DNA of 64,000 nt from an uncultured Clostridia bacterium. Lineage in GTDB: Bacteria > Bacillota > Clostridia > Oscillospirales > Ruminococcaceae. Under the pieces are notes generated by a model that saw only the letters and a program-made list of their open reading frames with translations, had not been told where the DNA came from and did no database searches. A program made the position numbers and the translations under genes. Location of the stretch: the NCBI GenBank assembly GCA_947625155.1, contig CANQNG010000002.1, positions 102,381 through 166,380 on the forward strand, read 5' to 3'. Shown one piece after another: positions 53,129 through 62,880 of this stretch. Each line of letters begins with the position of its first letter. Position 1 is the first letter of the stretch.

Positions 53129-54018
53129 CAAGATCGGTCTTTCTGACACTTTCCGGCAGGACGAATGCCGGGAAATCCACTTTGCTCAACGCCCTTGTGG
53201 GCGAGCGCATCGCCTCCGTGAGCAGCAAGCCACAGACGACCCGCACACGTATCACAGGCATCCTGACAAAGGGGGAAACGCAGTACGTATTCATCGACAC
53301 GCCCGGTCTGCACAAGCCGCATACCAAACTCAGCGCCCACATGCTGAAGGCTGCCGAGAACAGCGTAAGAGAGGCAGACGTGGTGCTGTATGTCATCGAC
53401 TGCACCAAGCCCCTGCACGAACAGGATGAAGCCATGCTGCAAAGCATTTCACAGCGTGGCATTACCTGCATCATCCTCGTCAACAAGGTGGATCTGCTGC
53501 GGGACAGATCTGCTATGATGCCGCTGCTGCTCAGGCTCGAAAAGCGCTATCATCCCCATGCTATCATCCCTGTCAGCGCCGCTGAAAAGGACGGCATGGA
53601 TATTATCTTGGAGGAGGCAGAAAAGCTTGCCGGACCGTCGGTGCATTACTTTCCAGATGATGCTGTCACTGATCAGCCGGAACGGGTCATTGCGGCTGAG
53701 ATCATCCGGGAAAAGCTCCTGCGCAGCCTGAATGAGGAAGTCCCTCACAGCATTGCGGTCACGGTCGAGACGATGCGGGAACGGACAGACAGAGAGCTGC
53801 TGGATATTTCCGCTGTGATCTACTGTGAACGTGACTCTCACAAGGGGATCATCATTGGCAAGAACGGTGCGATGCTAAAAAAGATCTCATCCTCTGCACG
53901 CCATGAGCTGGAACGTTTTTTTGAGATCCAAGTCAATTTGCACTGCTTTGTCAAGGTGCGGAAAGACTGGAGAGATCAGGAAGCTGCCATCCGCAGTTTC
54001 GGGCTGGCTGACGAATAA
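53125..54018 (+). CDS. era: GTPase Era
   Basis: 297 residues. G1 GRTNAGKSTLLNAL, G2 around TTRTRITG, G3 DTPGLHKP, G4 NKVD and a C-terminal KH domain (GIIIGKNGAMLKKISSSAR). Era checks the 3' end of 16S rRNA during 30S assembly. Its ATG overlaps the ybeY stop. Confidence 0.96.
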   Translation: MTRSVFLTLSGRTNAGKSTLLNALVGERIASVSSKPQTTRTRITGILTKGETQYVFIDTPGLHKPHTKLSAHMLKAAENSVREADVVLYVIDCTKPLHEQDEAMLQSISQRGITCIILVNKVDLLRDRSAMMPLLLRLEKRYHPHAIIPVSAAEKDGMDIILEEAEKLAGPSVHYFPDDAVTDQPERVIAAEIIREKLLRSLNEEVPHSIAVTVETMRERTDRELLDISAVIYCERDSHKGIIIGKNGAMLKKISSSARHELERFFEIQVNLHCFVKVRKDWRDQEAAIRSFGLADE

Positions 54019-54072
54019 TTTCCAGCTATATATGGCATCCCTGTGCGGATACTATCTGCGGAGGGATGTTTT

Positions 54073-54234
54073 ATGGATGCGGAATGGGAACGATTTGAAG
54101 ATAGCGGCAGTGTGGCAGATTATCTGGTCTATGCTGCCCTGAAAGGAATGGAACATGCTGACAGTGAACGGGCTCGTGCTGATGCAGAGGACACTCGGCG
54201 AGCAGGACAGATTCATCGACATTCTGACGGCTGA
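54073..54234 (+). CDS. YqzL-like small protein overlapping recO
   Basis: 53 residues from the ATG at 54073, with GGAGGGATG upstream. The pattern W-x2-F-x3-G-x-V-x2-YL (EWERFEDSGSVADYLVY) is that of the YqzL family, which in Bacillus lies between era and recO, as here. Its last 80 bases overlap recO in another frame, so its C-terminus may be read differently from relatives. Function unknown. Confidence 0.7.
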   Translation: MDAEWERFEDSGSVADYLVYAALKGMEHADSERARADAEDTRRAGQIHRHSDG

Positions 54235-54925
54235 TCACGGTGTTCTGGAAGTCCTTGTGAAAGGTGCAGGGAAGCTGAACAGCAAGACCGGCAGTGCTAC
54301 ACAGCTATTCACTTATTCGGAGCTGTGCCTGAACGATAAGCGCAATGGGGTGCGGATACTCAACAGCGTCACGCCCCTTTCTGTGTTTTATGGTCTGCGC
54401 AGCTCCGTTTCCGCCATTGCACTTGCCTCCTATTTTTCACAGGTGATCCGGTATGCGGTCCTGCCCCGTTCCGGCGCACCGGAAATTTTGCAGCTCGTAC
54501 TGAACTGCCTGTATATGCTTTCGGAACGAAGAGCACCGGAAACAAAGATCAAGGCGATCTTTGAACTGCGCATCGCTTCCCTGCTCGGTTTTATGCCGGA
54601 TGTGATCATGTGCCGTAGCTGCGGAAAATATCTGCCGGAGCAGTTGGTTTTTTCCGTTTCCGGCGGTTATTTCTGCTGTGAGGACTGCATCTCATCGCCG
54701 GAGGACGAAACAGGTCTTATCCACATGCCTGCCGGTACATTACAGGCGATACGGTTCATCGTTCTGTCTGAGCCTAAGAAAATATTCAGCTTCGCTATTT
54801 CGGAACGCTCCTGCAAACCGCTGTACCAGTTTGCGGAAGAATTCCTATGTTACCAGATGGAACGGAAATTTCCGGCACTGGATCATTACCATTCCCTTCA
54901 GCAGACAATGCTGCCGGATACATAA
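54155..54925 (+). CDS. recO: DNA repair protein RecO
   Basis: 256 residues. An OB-fold N-terminus (about 1-80, GLVLMQRTLGEQDRFIDILT) and a helical C-terminus with a Cys4 zinc site (CRSCGKYLP, then CCEDC). It loads RecA onto SSB-coated single strands with RecR. It begins within the yqzL-like gene and ends 14 bases before mutS2. Confidence 0.95.
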   Translation: MLTVNGLVLMQRTLGEQDRFIDILTADHGVLEVLVKGAGKLNSKTGSATQLFTYSELCLNDKRNGVRILNSVTPLSVFYGLRSSVSAIALASYFSQVIRYAVLPRSGAPEILQLVLNCLYMLSERRAPETKIKAIFELRIASLLGFMPDVIMCRSCGKYLPEQLVFSVSGGYFCCEDCISSPEDETGLIHMPAGTLQAIRFIVLSEPKKIFSFAISERSCKPLYQFAEEFLCYQMERKFPALDHYHSLQQTMLPDT

Positions 54926-54939
54926 TTAAAGGAGAAAGT

Positions 54940-57321
54940 ATGCAGACATTTGAAAAGGCACTGGAACTGGATAAGGTGCTTGCCCGTGCGGCAGAATTTA
55001 CTTCCAACGAAACAAGCCGCCGCATGATGCTGGAGACGACACCATGCAGCGACCTTGCGCAGGTACAGCAGGAGATCAGCAAGGCGGATGATGCTTTGCA
55101 GCTTGCGATACAGTTCGGCACACCGCCGTTTACGGGGTGCAAGGATATTTGCAGCCGGGTCACAAGAGCTGCTTCCGGCGCAAGGCTCTCGCTGCGTGAT
55201 CTGCTGGACGTTGCCGACCTGCTGCGGCAGGTGCAGGGCTTGTATGCGTGGTACGGACATTGCAGCGATACGGCGACCTCGCTGGACTACCTGTTTTCGC
55301 AGATCATCCCGGAGGACGATCTGCTGACGATGCTGGAGCGTTCTATTGTTTCAGAAGATGAGATCGCTGACAGTGCGAGCCCTTCCCTTGCGGAGATCCG
55401 CCGGAAGCTGCTGCGCTCCCGTTCCCACCTGCGGGATACGCTGGACAATATGGTCAAAAACAAGACCATGCAGAAATACTTACAGGAAAATACCGTCACG
55501 CTCCGTGACGGACGATTTGTGCTTCCAGTGCGGGCAGAATACCGCAGTCAGGTAGCCGGGCTGATCCATGATACCTCTGCCACGGGACAGACCATTTTCA
55601 TCGAACCGATGCAGATCGTGGAAGCCAACAATGATATTCGCCTGCTCGAGAGCAGGGAGCAGGAGGAGATCGACCGCATCCTGCAAAAGCTCTGTGCCGC
55701 CGTGGGCAGCCGTGCGCCGCAGCTGAGACGGCTCCATGAGACCTGTGCAGAGCTGGATTATTACTTTGCCAAAGCCAATTATGGGGCTTCCCTGAAAGCT
55801 GTCCGCCCGGCGGTCAGCGATGACGGTATCCTTGACCTCAAAAAAGCCCGCCATCCCCTGCTCGACCAGAGCAAGGCAGTCCCGATCAGCTTTGCTATCG
55901 GGGAGGATCACAATGCCCTGATCATTACCGGTCCGAACACCGGCGGCAAGACCGTCGCCCTCAAAACAGCCGGACTGCTGACCGCAATGACGATGTGCGG
56001 ACTGCTGATACCGGTCTCGGACGGGAGCAGGATCTCCGTGTTCCGCCATATCTTAGCCGATATCGGCGACAGTCAGAGCATCGAGCAGAGCCTTTCCACT
56101 TTCTCGGCGCATACGCTGAACGTTGTGGAGATCCTCCGCACTGCCGACGACAGCACGCTCGTCCTGCTCGATGAGCTGGGGTCCGGTACCGACCCGGTAG
56201 AGGGTGCGGCACTGGCAGTTGCCGTGATCGACTACCTGAAACAGGTCGGCGCAAAATTACTGGTGACGACCCATTATCAGGAGCTGAAACTCTATGCTGC
56301 CGACACGCTGGATGTCGTCAATGCTTCCTGCGAATTCAACACGGAGACGCTCAAGCCCACCTACCGGCTGATCATCGGTTCTCCGGGCAAGTCCAATGCC
56401 TTTGCGATCTCCGGACAGCTCGGTATGCCGGAGAGCATCCTGAAACACGCAGGATCGTTGATCTCCGAGGAGAACAGGCGCTTTGAGCAGGTCATTTCCC
56501 GCTTTGAGGAAGCCCGCAAGGCGCTGGAGACAGAACGAGAGGAAGCTGCACGGCTGCGCCGGGAGGCGGAGGCGTTCCGGGCAGAATGGCAGGAAAAGCA
56601 TGACACGGCTGCCCGGGAAGAAAAGGAGATCCTCGAACGTGCCGCCGCACAGGCTAACCGGATCGTGGAATCCACGAAGGCACAGTCCAACGCACTGCTC
56701 GATGAGCTGGAACAGATGCGCCGGGAAAAGGACAAGGCAGACTTCTCTGCCCGTGTATCGGCTGCCAAGAGCGGCAGCGGGCAGCAGCTGCGGGATATGT
56801 ACAAGACGGCGAACCCCGTCATCGGTTCGGTGGATGAGAACGGCAGCTATGTACTCCCCCGTCCGCTGAAAAAGGGCGACAAGGTATTCATTCCCGATCT
56901 GGGGCAGGAGGCTGTTGTTTCCTCCGAACAGGACAGCAGCGGTCAGATCTTTGTACACATGGGCATGATGAAAATGAAGATACAGGTCTCCCGTCTGCGC
57001 CTGCTCGACAAGACAAAAACACAAGAAGGCGCCAAGAAGCAGCGCCGGGAACATGTCTCCACGAAGATCGAACGCAAGGGTTCTATGGAGCTGGACATCC
57101 GGGGCTATACCTGCGATGAGGGCGTTTATGAAATGGAACGCTTCATTGACGGGGCAGTCGTTTCCCATATCGGTACGGTCACGATCATCCACGGCAAGGG
57201 CAGCGGTCAGCTGCGGAAAGCCATCCGGCAGCGGCTCGGCACGATGAAGTATGTCCGATCCTTCCGGAGCGGACAGTACGGGGAAGGCGAGGACGGTGTG
57301 ACGATCGTCACATTGCAGTGA
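54940..57321 (+). CDS. mutS2: Endonuclease MutS2
   Basis: 793 residues from the ATG at 54940 (AAAGGAG 6 bases before); a longer frame begins inside recO. The MutS clamp and lever helices (about 1-310) precede the ATPase: Walker A GPNTGGKTVALKT, then VLLDELGSGTDP and a TTHY segment. A coiled part (about 520-640), KOW-like (PRPLKKGDKVFIPDLGQEA) and C-terminal Smr domain (LDIRGYTCDEG; HGKGSGQLRKAI) follow. MutS2 acts on collided ribosomes and recombination intermediates. Confidence 0.96.
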   Translation: MQTFEKALELDKVLARAAEFTSNETSRRMMLETTPCSDLAQVQQEISKADDALQLAIQFGTPPFTGCKDICSRVTRAASGARLSLRDLLDVADLLRQVQGLYAWYGHCSDTATSLDYLFSQIIPEDDLLTMLERSIVSEDEIADSASPSLAEIRRKLLRSRSHLRDTLDNMVKNKTMQKYLQENTVTLRDGRFVLPVRAEYRSQVAGLIHDTSATGQTIFIEPMQIVEANNDIRLLESREQEEIDRILQKLCAAVGSRAPQLRRLHETCAELDYYFAKANYGASLKAVRPAVSDDGILDLKKARHPLLDQSKAVPISFAIGEDHNALIITGPNTGGKTVALKTAGLLTAMTMCGLLIPVSDGSRISVFRHILADIGDSQSIEQSLSTFSAHTLNVVEILRTADDSTLVLLDELGSGTDPVEGAALAVAVIDYLKQVGAKLLVTTHYQELKLYAADTLDVVNASCEFNTETLKPTYRLIIGSPGKSNAFAISGQLGMPESILKHAGSLISEENRRFEQVISRFEEARKALETEREEAARLRREAEAFRAEWQEKHDTAAREEKEILERAAAQANRIVESTKAQSNALLDELEQMRREKDKADFSARVSAAKSGSGQQLRDMYKTANPVIGSVDENGSYVLPRPLKKGDKVFIPDLGQEAVVSSEQDSSGQIFVHMGMMKMKIQVSRLRLLDKTKTQEGAKKQRREHVSTKIERKGSMELDIRGYTCDEGVYEMERFIDGAVVSHIGTVTIIHGKGSGQLRKAIRQRLGTMKYVRSFRSGQYGEGEDGVTIVTLQ

Positions 57322-57386
57322 TGCCGAGATAGCTGGTCTGCACAGGGATGGTATAGGCGGCATTCTTTTGTAAGCTGGAGGTATTT

Positions 57387-60203
57387 ATGAAAAAACGCAT
57401 ATTGACAGGGCTGACGGCTGCGGCTCTGCTGACACAGGTCACAGCCTTTCCGGTGTATGCCGGAGAACAGCTCGGACAGACAGATTTTACAGACGGTGTC
57501 GGGCTGCCGTGGCATATCTGCGAATCCATGACGGGAAAAATGGACTTTTCCATTGACGGCGGGGTGTACAATATTACCATCATTGACCCCGGCGGCCGCT
57601 CCAACGGCGGTGAGGACAGGTGGGACTGTCAGTTTCGGCACAGAAACCTGACACTGAAACAGGGGCATACCTATCGGCTGACCTACAGCGTGTGGGCAAG
57701 CAATTCCGGGTGGCTGTACAGCAAGATCGGCGACATGACGAATGATGATGCCGAACTCTGGCACAGCAACGGCAATATGCTCACCATGAACTATGATGCA
57801 AGCTGGTCACAGGCTGACATCGAGAACGCCCTCCGTTCTGCCCAGCCAAACGGGCAGTGGGGCGACTATAATATGTGGCAGGGTGTCAATATCAACGGCA
57901 ATGCGTGGAATACGTTCGCCTATGAATTCACTCTCGGCTCGAACGGGGAGCGTGCGACTTCGGCGGATGGGACGGGAGAATGGACGTTCCACTTCGGGGG
58001 TGACGGGGAATATACACCGCAGGTCTGCTTCCCGGCTGGGACGGAATTGCAGTTCGACAACCTCTGCCTGATCGACATGACGGACGACAGCAGTGACTAT
58101 ATCGCCGAAGAACCGTGGCAGCGTGCCGAGATCCTCACCAATCAGGTCGGGTACTTCCCTGCCCTCGAAAAGAAAGCCACGCTCCTGTCCACGGAGTCCG
58201 GAAACATGGAATTCTACCTGAAAGACAGCAGCGGAAAGACGGTCTACACCGGAACATCGCAGCCTATGGGGCTGGATGCGGATTCCGGGGATGCGGTGCA
58301 TATCTTAGACTTCTCCGATCTCAAGGAGGAGGGGACGTATTACTTAGAGGCAGAAAACGGCGCAGTCAGCCGGGAATTTGCGATCGGTATCAGGGATACC
58401 TATTCCGGGATGCTGTATGATGCGCTGAACTATTTCTATCAGAACCGCAGCGGCATCGACATTGAAGCGCAGTATATCACTTCCGGCGATGCGGCTTCGC
58501 TTGCCCGTCCGGCAGGGCATTCCAACGATACGGCGACCATTGAACAGACGTGGGGCTATTCCGGTTCTTCCGGTACGCAGGATGTCACGGGCGGCTGGTA
58601 CGATGCCGGCGACCACGGCAAGTATGTGGTCAATGGCGGCATATCCCTGTGGCTGATGCAGAACGAGTACGAACGTGCCGCTTCCCTCGGCACGGCGGAT
58701 GCTTATGCGGACGGTACGATGTATCTGCCGGAGAACAGCAACGGCTACCCCGACCTGCTGGACGAGGCACGCTATGAAATGGAATGGATGCTGAAAATGA
58801 TCGTCCAAGACGGCGACTATCAGGGCATGGCATACCACAAGGTGCATGACATCAAGTGGACAGCACTTGCCGTTGCCCCGGCAGACGACCCGGAGGAACG
58901 TATCCTCAAGCCCCCGACAACGGCTGCTACTCTGAATGTAGCTGCCTGCGGCGCACAGGCTTACCGGCTGTGGAAAGAGCTGGACAGCAGCTTTGCGGAC
59001 GAATGCCTGACGGCTGCGAAAAATGCCTATGAAGCTGCCAAAAAACATCCCGACATGTATGCGCCTTTAGACGAATCTGTAGGCGGCGGTGCTTACGGTG
59101 ACGACAATGCGGAGGATGAATTCTACTGGGCTGCCTGTGAACTTTACGCTGCGACCGGTGAGGACAGCTACCTGAAAGACATGAAGGCTTCTGCGTATTA
59201 CCTTGCTGTCCCCACGTCCATGGACGGCGGAGAGGCTGTCGGGGTGGTCGGCAGTTTTGACTGGGGGCATACGGCAGCGCTGGGTTCGATGACGATGGCA
59301 CTCTTCCCGGATGCCCTCGGCGGAGATGCTTCTGCACTGACAGACAATTTCAAAAAAGCTGCCGACTATTATATCGGCTTGGAAAACAAACAGGGCTACG
59401 GCTTGCCCTACGGGCAAAGCACGATCAGCTATGCTGACAAGGATACCGGCTATATCTGGGGTTCCAATTCTATCGTTGCCGACAATGCGATCGTACTTGC
59501 CTACGCTTATGATCTGACGGGAGGATCTGACTACCTCAACGGTGTGGCAGGCGCAATGGACTATCTGCTTGGCAGGAATGCCATGGACTACTCCTATGTC
59601 ACGGGCTATGGCACACACAGCGCACAATATCCGCATCACAGGTGGTGGTCGAACCTGATCTCGGATGATTTCCCGAAAGCCCCCTGCGGCGTGCTGGTAG
59701 GCGGTCCGAATTCCGGTATGAACGACCCGTGGGTACGGGGTTCGGGCTGGAAGAAAGGGCAGATCGCCCCGCAAAAATGCTATATGGATCACATTGAAGC
59801 ATGGTCTGTCAATGAATGTACGATCAACTGGAATACGCCGCTTGCATGGCTGACCTCGTTCCTGTGTGAGCAGGACGGCGGGATTGTTGCCGGAAAAACT
59901 TCCAACGGTGTGAACAACGGCGGAAACGGCACATCCAATTCCAGTCAGACCTATGATCCCGAAGCTGCTTCGGAAATGACTGCTGCCAACAATACGATCG
60001 GCAAGGATCAAAATGGATCTGGCAGTGATGCAGAAGCGGATGATGCCGGGAAGAAAAGCAGTCTCCCGTGGATCGTCGGCGGTGTGCTGGCAGGTCTGGT
60101 CTCCCTCGAAATATTTGCTTTCCAGCTCGTCAAAATGCTGAAAGGCGGCAAGAGCGGCAAGGACAAATCCGGACAAAAAGACACGTCCGGAGAAAACAAG
60201 TAA
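57387..60203 (+). CDS. GH9 cellulase with C-terminal membrane anchor
   Basis: 938 residues. Signal peptide (1-25, cut after VYA). A CBM4/9-like beta-sandwich (about 30-230), an Ig-like domain of GH9 enzymes (about 245-335), and the catalytic domain (about 340-830) follow. Catalytic Asp residues are in GGWYDAGDHGKY (403-412), the His signature is in THSAQYPHHRWW and the Glu is in SVNECTINWNTPLAW (about 810). After an Asn/Ser/Gly-rich linker a membrane helix (about 891-912) and a Lys-rich tail anchor it. There is no dockerin or sortase motif. It cuts cellulose or mixed-linkage glucan at the cell surface. Starts 65 bases after mutS2; no sugar operon is near. Confidence 0.94.
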   Translation: MKKRILTGLTAAALLTQVTAFPVYAGEQLGQTDFTDGVGLPWHICESMTGKMDFSIDGGVYNITIIDPGGRSNGGEDRWDCQFRHRNLTLKQGHTYRLTYSVWASNSGWLYSKIGDMTNDDAELWHSNGNMLTMNYDASWSQADIENALRSAQPNGQWGDYNMWQGVNINGNAWNTFAYEFTLGSNGERATSADGTGEWTFHFGGDGEYTPQVCFPAGTELQFDNLCLIDMTDDSSDYIAEEPWQRAEILTNQVGYFPALEKKATLLSTESGNMEFYLKDSSGKTVYTGTSQPMGLDADSGDAVHILDFSDLKEEGTYYLEAENGAVSREFAIGIRDTYSGMLYDALNYFYQNRSGIDIEAQYITSGDAASLARPAGHSNDTATIEQTWGYSGSSGTQDVTGGWYDAGDHGKYVVNGGISLWLMQNEYERAASLGTADAYADGTMYLPENSNGYPDLLDEARYEMEWMLKMIVQDGDYQGMAYHKVHDIKWTALAVAPADDPEERILKPPTTAATLNVAACGAQAYRLWKELDSSFADECLTAAKNAYEAAKKHPDMYAPLDESVGGGAYGDDNAEDEFYWAACELYAATGEDSYLKDMKASAYYLAVPTSMDGGEAVGVVGSFDWGHTAALGSMTMALFPDALGGDASALTDNFKKAADYYIGLENKQGYGLPYGQSTISYADKDTGYIWGSNSIVADNAIVLAYAYDLTGGSDYLNGVAGAMDYLLGRNAMDYSYVTGYGTHSAQYPHHRWWSNLISDDFPKAPCGVLVGGPNSGMNDPWVRGSGWKKGQIAPQKCYMDHIEAWSVNECTINWNTPLAWLTSFLCEQDGGIVAGKTSNGVNNGGNGTSNSSQTYDPEAASEMTAANNTIGKDQNGSGSDAEADDAGKKSSLPWIVGGVLAGLVSLEIFAFQLVKMLKGGKSGKDKSGQKDTSGENK

Positions 60204-60256
60204 GGCATGGATCGTTCACGGTCCTGCAAATATACACACAGAAAGGAAAATGACGT

Positions 60257-60628
60257 ATGGCATGTTTTATCGTTCCCGCAGCGGAGGCAATTGTGACAAC
60301 GGCTGCTTCTCACATCCTCAAGACCAAAAAGGCTGCTTCCGGCTTCACCCGCAAGCTGGGCTGGCTGAACAAAATGCTCTGGGGCGGTTCTGGACTGCTT
60401 GCCTTTGAGCATGTGTGGCACGGGGAGATCATTCCGGAATTTCCCTTCCTCTCCAATGCGGCAGACCCGGCGGATATGGCTGTGATGCTGGAGGAAATGG
60501 CAACTTCCGGTGTCGGCATGGCACTGCTGGTAACGGGGGTCTGGTGCGTGATGCTGGCTGTTTCCCATGTGCTGGAAAAACGCCCGGAAACCGCACCGGC
60601 TGCCCTACCCGGTGAGGTACAGACATGA
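60257..60628 (+). CDS. Small membrane protein linked to larB (first)
   Basis: 123 residues with three hydrophobic segments, roughly 6-20, 40-52 and 82-102. The middle loop holds FEHVWHGEI, with His spaced by three residues, and a Pro/Phe-rich stretch. GAAAGGAAAATGACGT precedes the ATG. I do not recognise a Pfam family. The stop overlaps the next gene's ATG, which itself overlaps larB, so all three are translated together. Its setting suggests a membrane function in nickel supply or lactate racemization; this is inference. Confidence 0.7.
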   Translation: MACFIVPAAEAIVTTAASHILKTKKAASGFTRKLGWLNKMLWGGSGLLAFEHVWHGEIIPEFPFLSNAADPADMAVMLEEMATSGVGMALLVTGVWCVMLAVSHVLEKRPETAPAALPGEVQT

Positions 60629-60939
60629 CGCTTCTTCTTGCTGCTGCAGCAGCGGCTGTGACAACGATCCTCTGGTATACCAGTGAAAAGGCAAGGCAGC
60701 TTTCCCTCGGGACGCTTGCCCTGCTGTACTGGGGCGCTTCGCTGATGTGGCTCGTGGATGCGTTCCATGCCTATCTCGAACAGGGGGCTGCCTATTTCAC
60801 ACCGGCTGCGGCGGAGTTGTGCAACGATGCCTTTCTGGGAGCTTCGGTGATCTTGCTGGGGCTTGTCATCTGGCTGGTGATCGTGCTTGTCCGTGACCCG
60901 CTGGGCACTGTCCGGAAGCTGCTGCGCCATGAAGAATAA
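60625..60939 (+). CDS. Small membrane protein linked to larB (second)
   Basis: 104 residues with hydrophobic stretches at about 2-16, 28-46 and 70-88. A His and a Cys (DAFHAYLEQ; AAELCNDAF) lie between the helices. It overlaps the first small gene by 4 bases and larB by 11. It probably pairs with the first protein in the membrane. No family recognised. Confidence 0.7.
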   Translation: MTLLLAAAAAAVTTILWYTSEKARQLSLGTLALLYWGASLMWLVDAFHAYLEQGAAYFTPAAAELCNDAFLGASVILLGLVIWLVIVLVRDPLGTVRKLLRHEE

Positions 60940-61687
60940 CGAGCTATACAGTCTCCTCTCCCGGGTCGCTGCACAAGAGATACCGGTGGAGGAGGCTGTG
61001 CTTGCCTTGAAAAAAGCGCCCTTTGAGGCGCTGGACTGTGCGACCATCGACACACACCGGCAATTGCGGCAGGGTGTGCCGGAGGTGATCTTCGGGGAAG
61101 GCAAAACGGCGGAACAGATACTGACCATTGCAAACGGGCTGAAAAACACCGGACAGGAGGCTGTACTTATCACCCGGCTGTCGGCAGAAAAGGCTGCTTT
61201 CCTTCAGGAGCGCATGCCCCTGGCCTACCATGAAATGGGGCGGATCGCCCTTTCGGGGGACTTCCCTGAACCGGACGGAACGGGCAAGATCGTCATTTGC
61301 ACCGGCGGAACGAGCGACATCCCGGTCGCTGAGGAAGCGGCTTTCACGGCGAAAGCACTCGGCAATGCCGTCACGCCGCTGTATGATGTGGGCGTTGCCG
61401 GGCTGCACAGGCTGCTGGCACATCTGGACACCATCATGACGGCAAGGGTCATCATCGCCATTGCCGGCATGGAGGGCGCACTGGCAAGCGTGGTGGCAGG
61501 TCTGGCAGATTGCCCGGTCATCGCTGTGCCGACCAGTGTCGGCTACGGCGCATCTTTCGGGGGGCTTTCGGCACTGCTGTCCATGCTCAATTCCTGTGCA
61601 AGCGGTGTCAGTGTGGTCAATATCGACAACGGTTTCGGTGCTGCCTATCAGGCAAGCATGATCAATCATATACGGGAGGCATTATGA
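60929..61687 (+). CDS. larB: Nickel-pincer cofactor synthesis protein LarB
   Basis: 252 residues from the ATG at 60929, inside the end of the preceding gene. An N-terminal half with PEVIFGEGKTAEQI and a C-terminal PurE-like domain (VICTGGTSDIPVAEEA; YDVGVAGLHRLL; PTSVGYGASFGG) match LarB. It carboxylates and hydrolyses nicotinate adenine dinucleotide in the first step of the nickel-pincer cofactor used by lactate racemase and related enzymes. larE and larA are not in the window. Confidence 0.94.
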   Translation: MKNNELYSLLSRVAAQEIPVEEAVLALKKAPFEALDCATIDTHRQLRQGVPEVIFGEGKTAEQILTIANGLKNTGQEAVLITRLSAEKAAFLQERMPLAYHEMGRIALSGDFPEPDGTGKIVICTGGTSDIPVAEEAAFTAKALGNAVTPLYDVGVAGLHRLLAHLDTIMTARVIIAIAGMEGALASVVAGLADCPVIAVPTSVGYGASFGGLSALLSMLNSCASGVSVVNIDNGFGAAYQASMINHIREAL

Positions 61688-62880
61688 AGCTGCTCTATCT
61701 GGAATGCAATATGGGGGCTGCCGGGGATATGCTTACGGCAGCACTTTCGGAACTGGTACCGGAGGCGGATACGCTGTTACAGAAAATACACTTGCCGGGG
61801 GTGCAGATCTCACGGGAAGCCGTCACCCGCTGCGGTATCTCCGGGACATCCGTTTCCGTGAAGATCCACGGCACGGAAGAAGAAAGCTGCGATGTACACG
61901 CACACACACATCCGCAGGAACACCATCATGCGCATCATCACGAATATCATCATGCACATCATCATACGACTTTAGCAGATATTGCTGACATCATCCGTGA
62001 ACTGGATATACCGGATCCTGTAAAGGAACAGGCACTTTCGGTTTACCGTCTGCTGGCAGAGGCAGAGGGGCATGCGCACGGGTGTACTGTGGAGGAAATT
62101 CACTTTCATGAGGTCGGCACACTGGATGCGGTGGCTGATATTACGGCAGTCTGTCTGCTGCTGGATGCCATTGCACCGGACAGGATCGTGGCCTCTCCGG
62201 TCTGCACGGGATTCGGGCAGGTGCAGTGTGCGCATGGGATATTGCCCGTACCTGCTCCGGCGACGGCTTACCTGCTGCGGGATATGCCCGTATTTGCAGG
62301 ACAGGTCGAGGGGGAACTCTGCACGCCGACAGGTGCTGCACTGCTGAGGCATTTTGCGGACGAATTCGGACATATGCCGGCAATGCGCATCCAGAAAACA
62401 GGCTATGGCATGGGAAAAAAAGAATTCTCCGCCGCAAACTGCGTGCGTGCGTTCCTTGGGGAAACAGATGCGGCAGGACAGGTCGTGGAGCTGAAATGTG
62501 ATCTGGACGACATGACGGGCGAACAGCTTGGGTATGCTGTCACGAAGCTGATGCAGGCAGGGGCGCTGGATGTGTTCACGACAGCGATCGGCATGAAGAA
62601 AAACCGTCCGGGCATCCTGCTGACAGTCCTCTGCGCAGAGGAACAGCGGGAACTGCTGGTGCGGGAGATCTTCCGGCATACCACGACACTTGGCATCCGG
62701 GAGACTGTCTGCAAACGATATACCCTTGACCGGAAGGAAACATCCATGGAGATGCCCTGCGGCACAGTGCGCTGTAAAAAGGCAAACGGCTATGGCGTGA
62801 CACGCTGCAAGCCAGAATTTGATGATCTGACAAAACTGGCAGAGGAACAGGAAAGATCGGTCTTGGACATGTTATGTTAA
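61684..62880 (+). CDS. larC: Nickel-pincer cofactor synthesis protein LarC
   Basis: 398 residues in a single frame, unlike Lactobacillus plantarum where larC is split by a programmed frameshift. The start ATG overlaps the larB stop. LYLECNMGAAGDML begins it, a His-rich segment (residues 72-94) offers a nickel store, and EEIHFHEVGTLDAVADI and NCVRAF lie further on. CTP-dependent cyclometallase that inserts nickel into the pincer ligand made by LarB and LarE. The last confident gene before the AT-rich region. Confidence 0.94.
   Translation: MKLLYLECNMGAAGDMLTAALSELVPEADTLLQKIHLPGVQISREAVTRCGISGTSVSVKIHGTEEESCDVHAHTHPQEHHHAHHHEYHHAHHHTTLADIADIIRELDIPDPVKEQALSVYRLLAEAEGHAHGCTVEEIHFHEVGTLDAVADITAVCLLLDAIAPDRIVASPVCTGFGQVQCAHGILPVPAPATAYLLRDMPVFAGQVEGELCTPTGAALLRHFADEFGHMPAMRIQKTGYGMGKKEFSAANCVRAFLGETDAAGQVVELKCDLDDMTGEQLGYAVTKLMQAGALDVFTTAIGMKKNRPGILLTVLCAEEQRELLVREIFRHTTTLGIRETVCKRYTLDRKETSMEMPCGTVRCKKANGYGVTRCKPEFDDLTKLAEEQERSVLDMLC

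Noticed and set aside
56257..57363. Minus-strand frame of 368 codons
   Set aside because: Antisense to the Smr-containing end of mutS2.
61684..62880. Programmed frameshift in larC
   Set aside because: The gene is a single unbroken 398-codon frame containing both N- and C-terminal parts.
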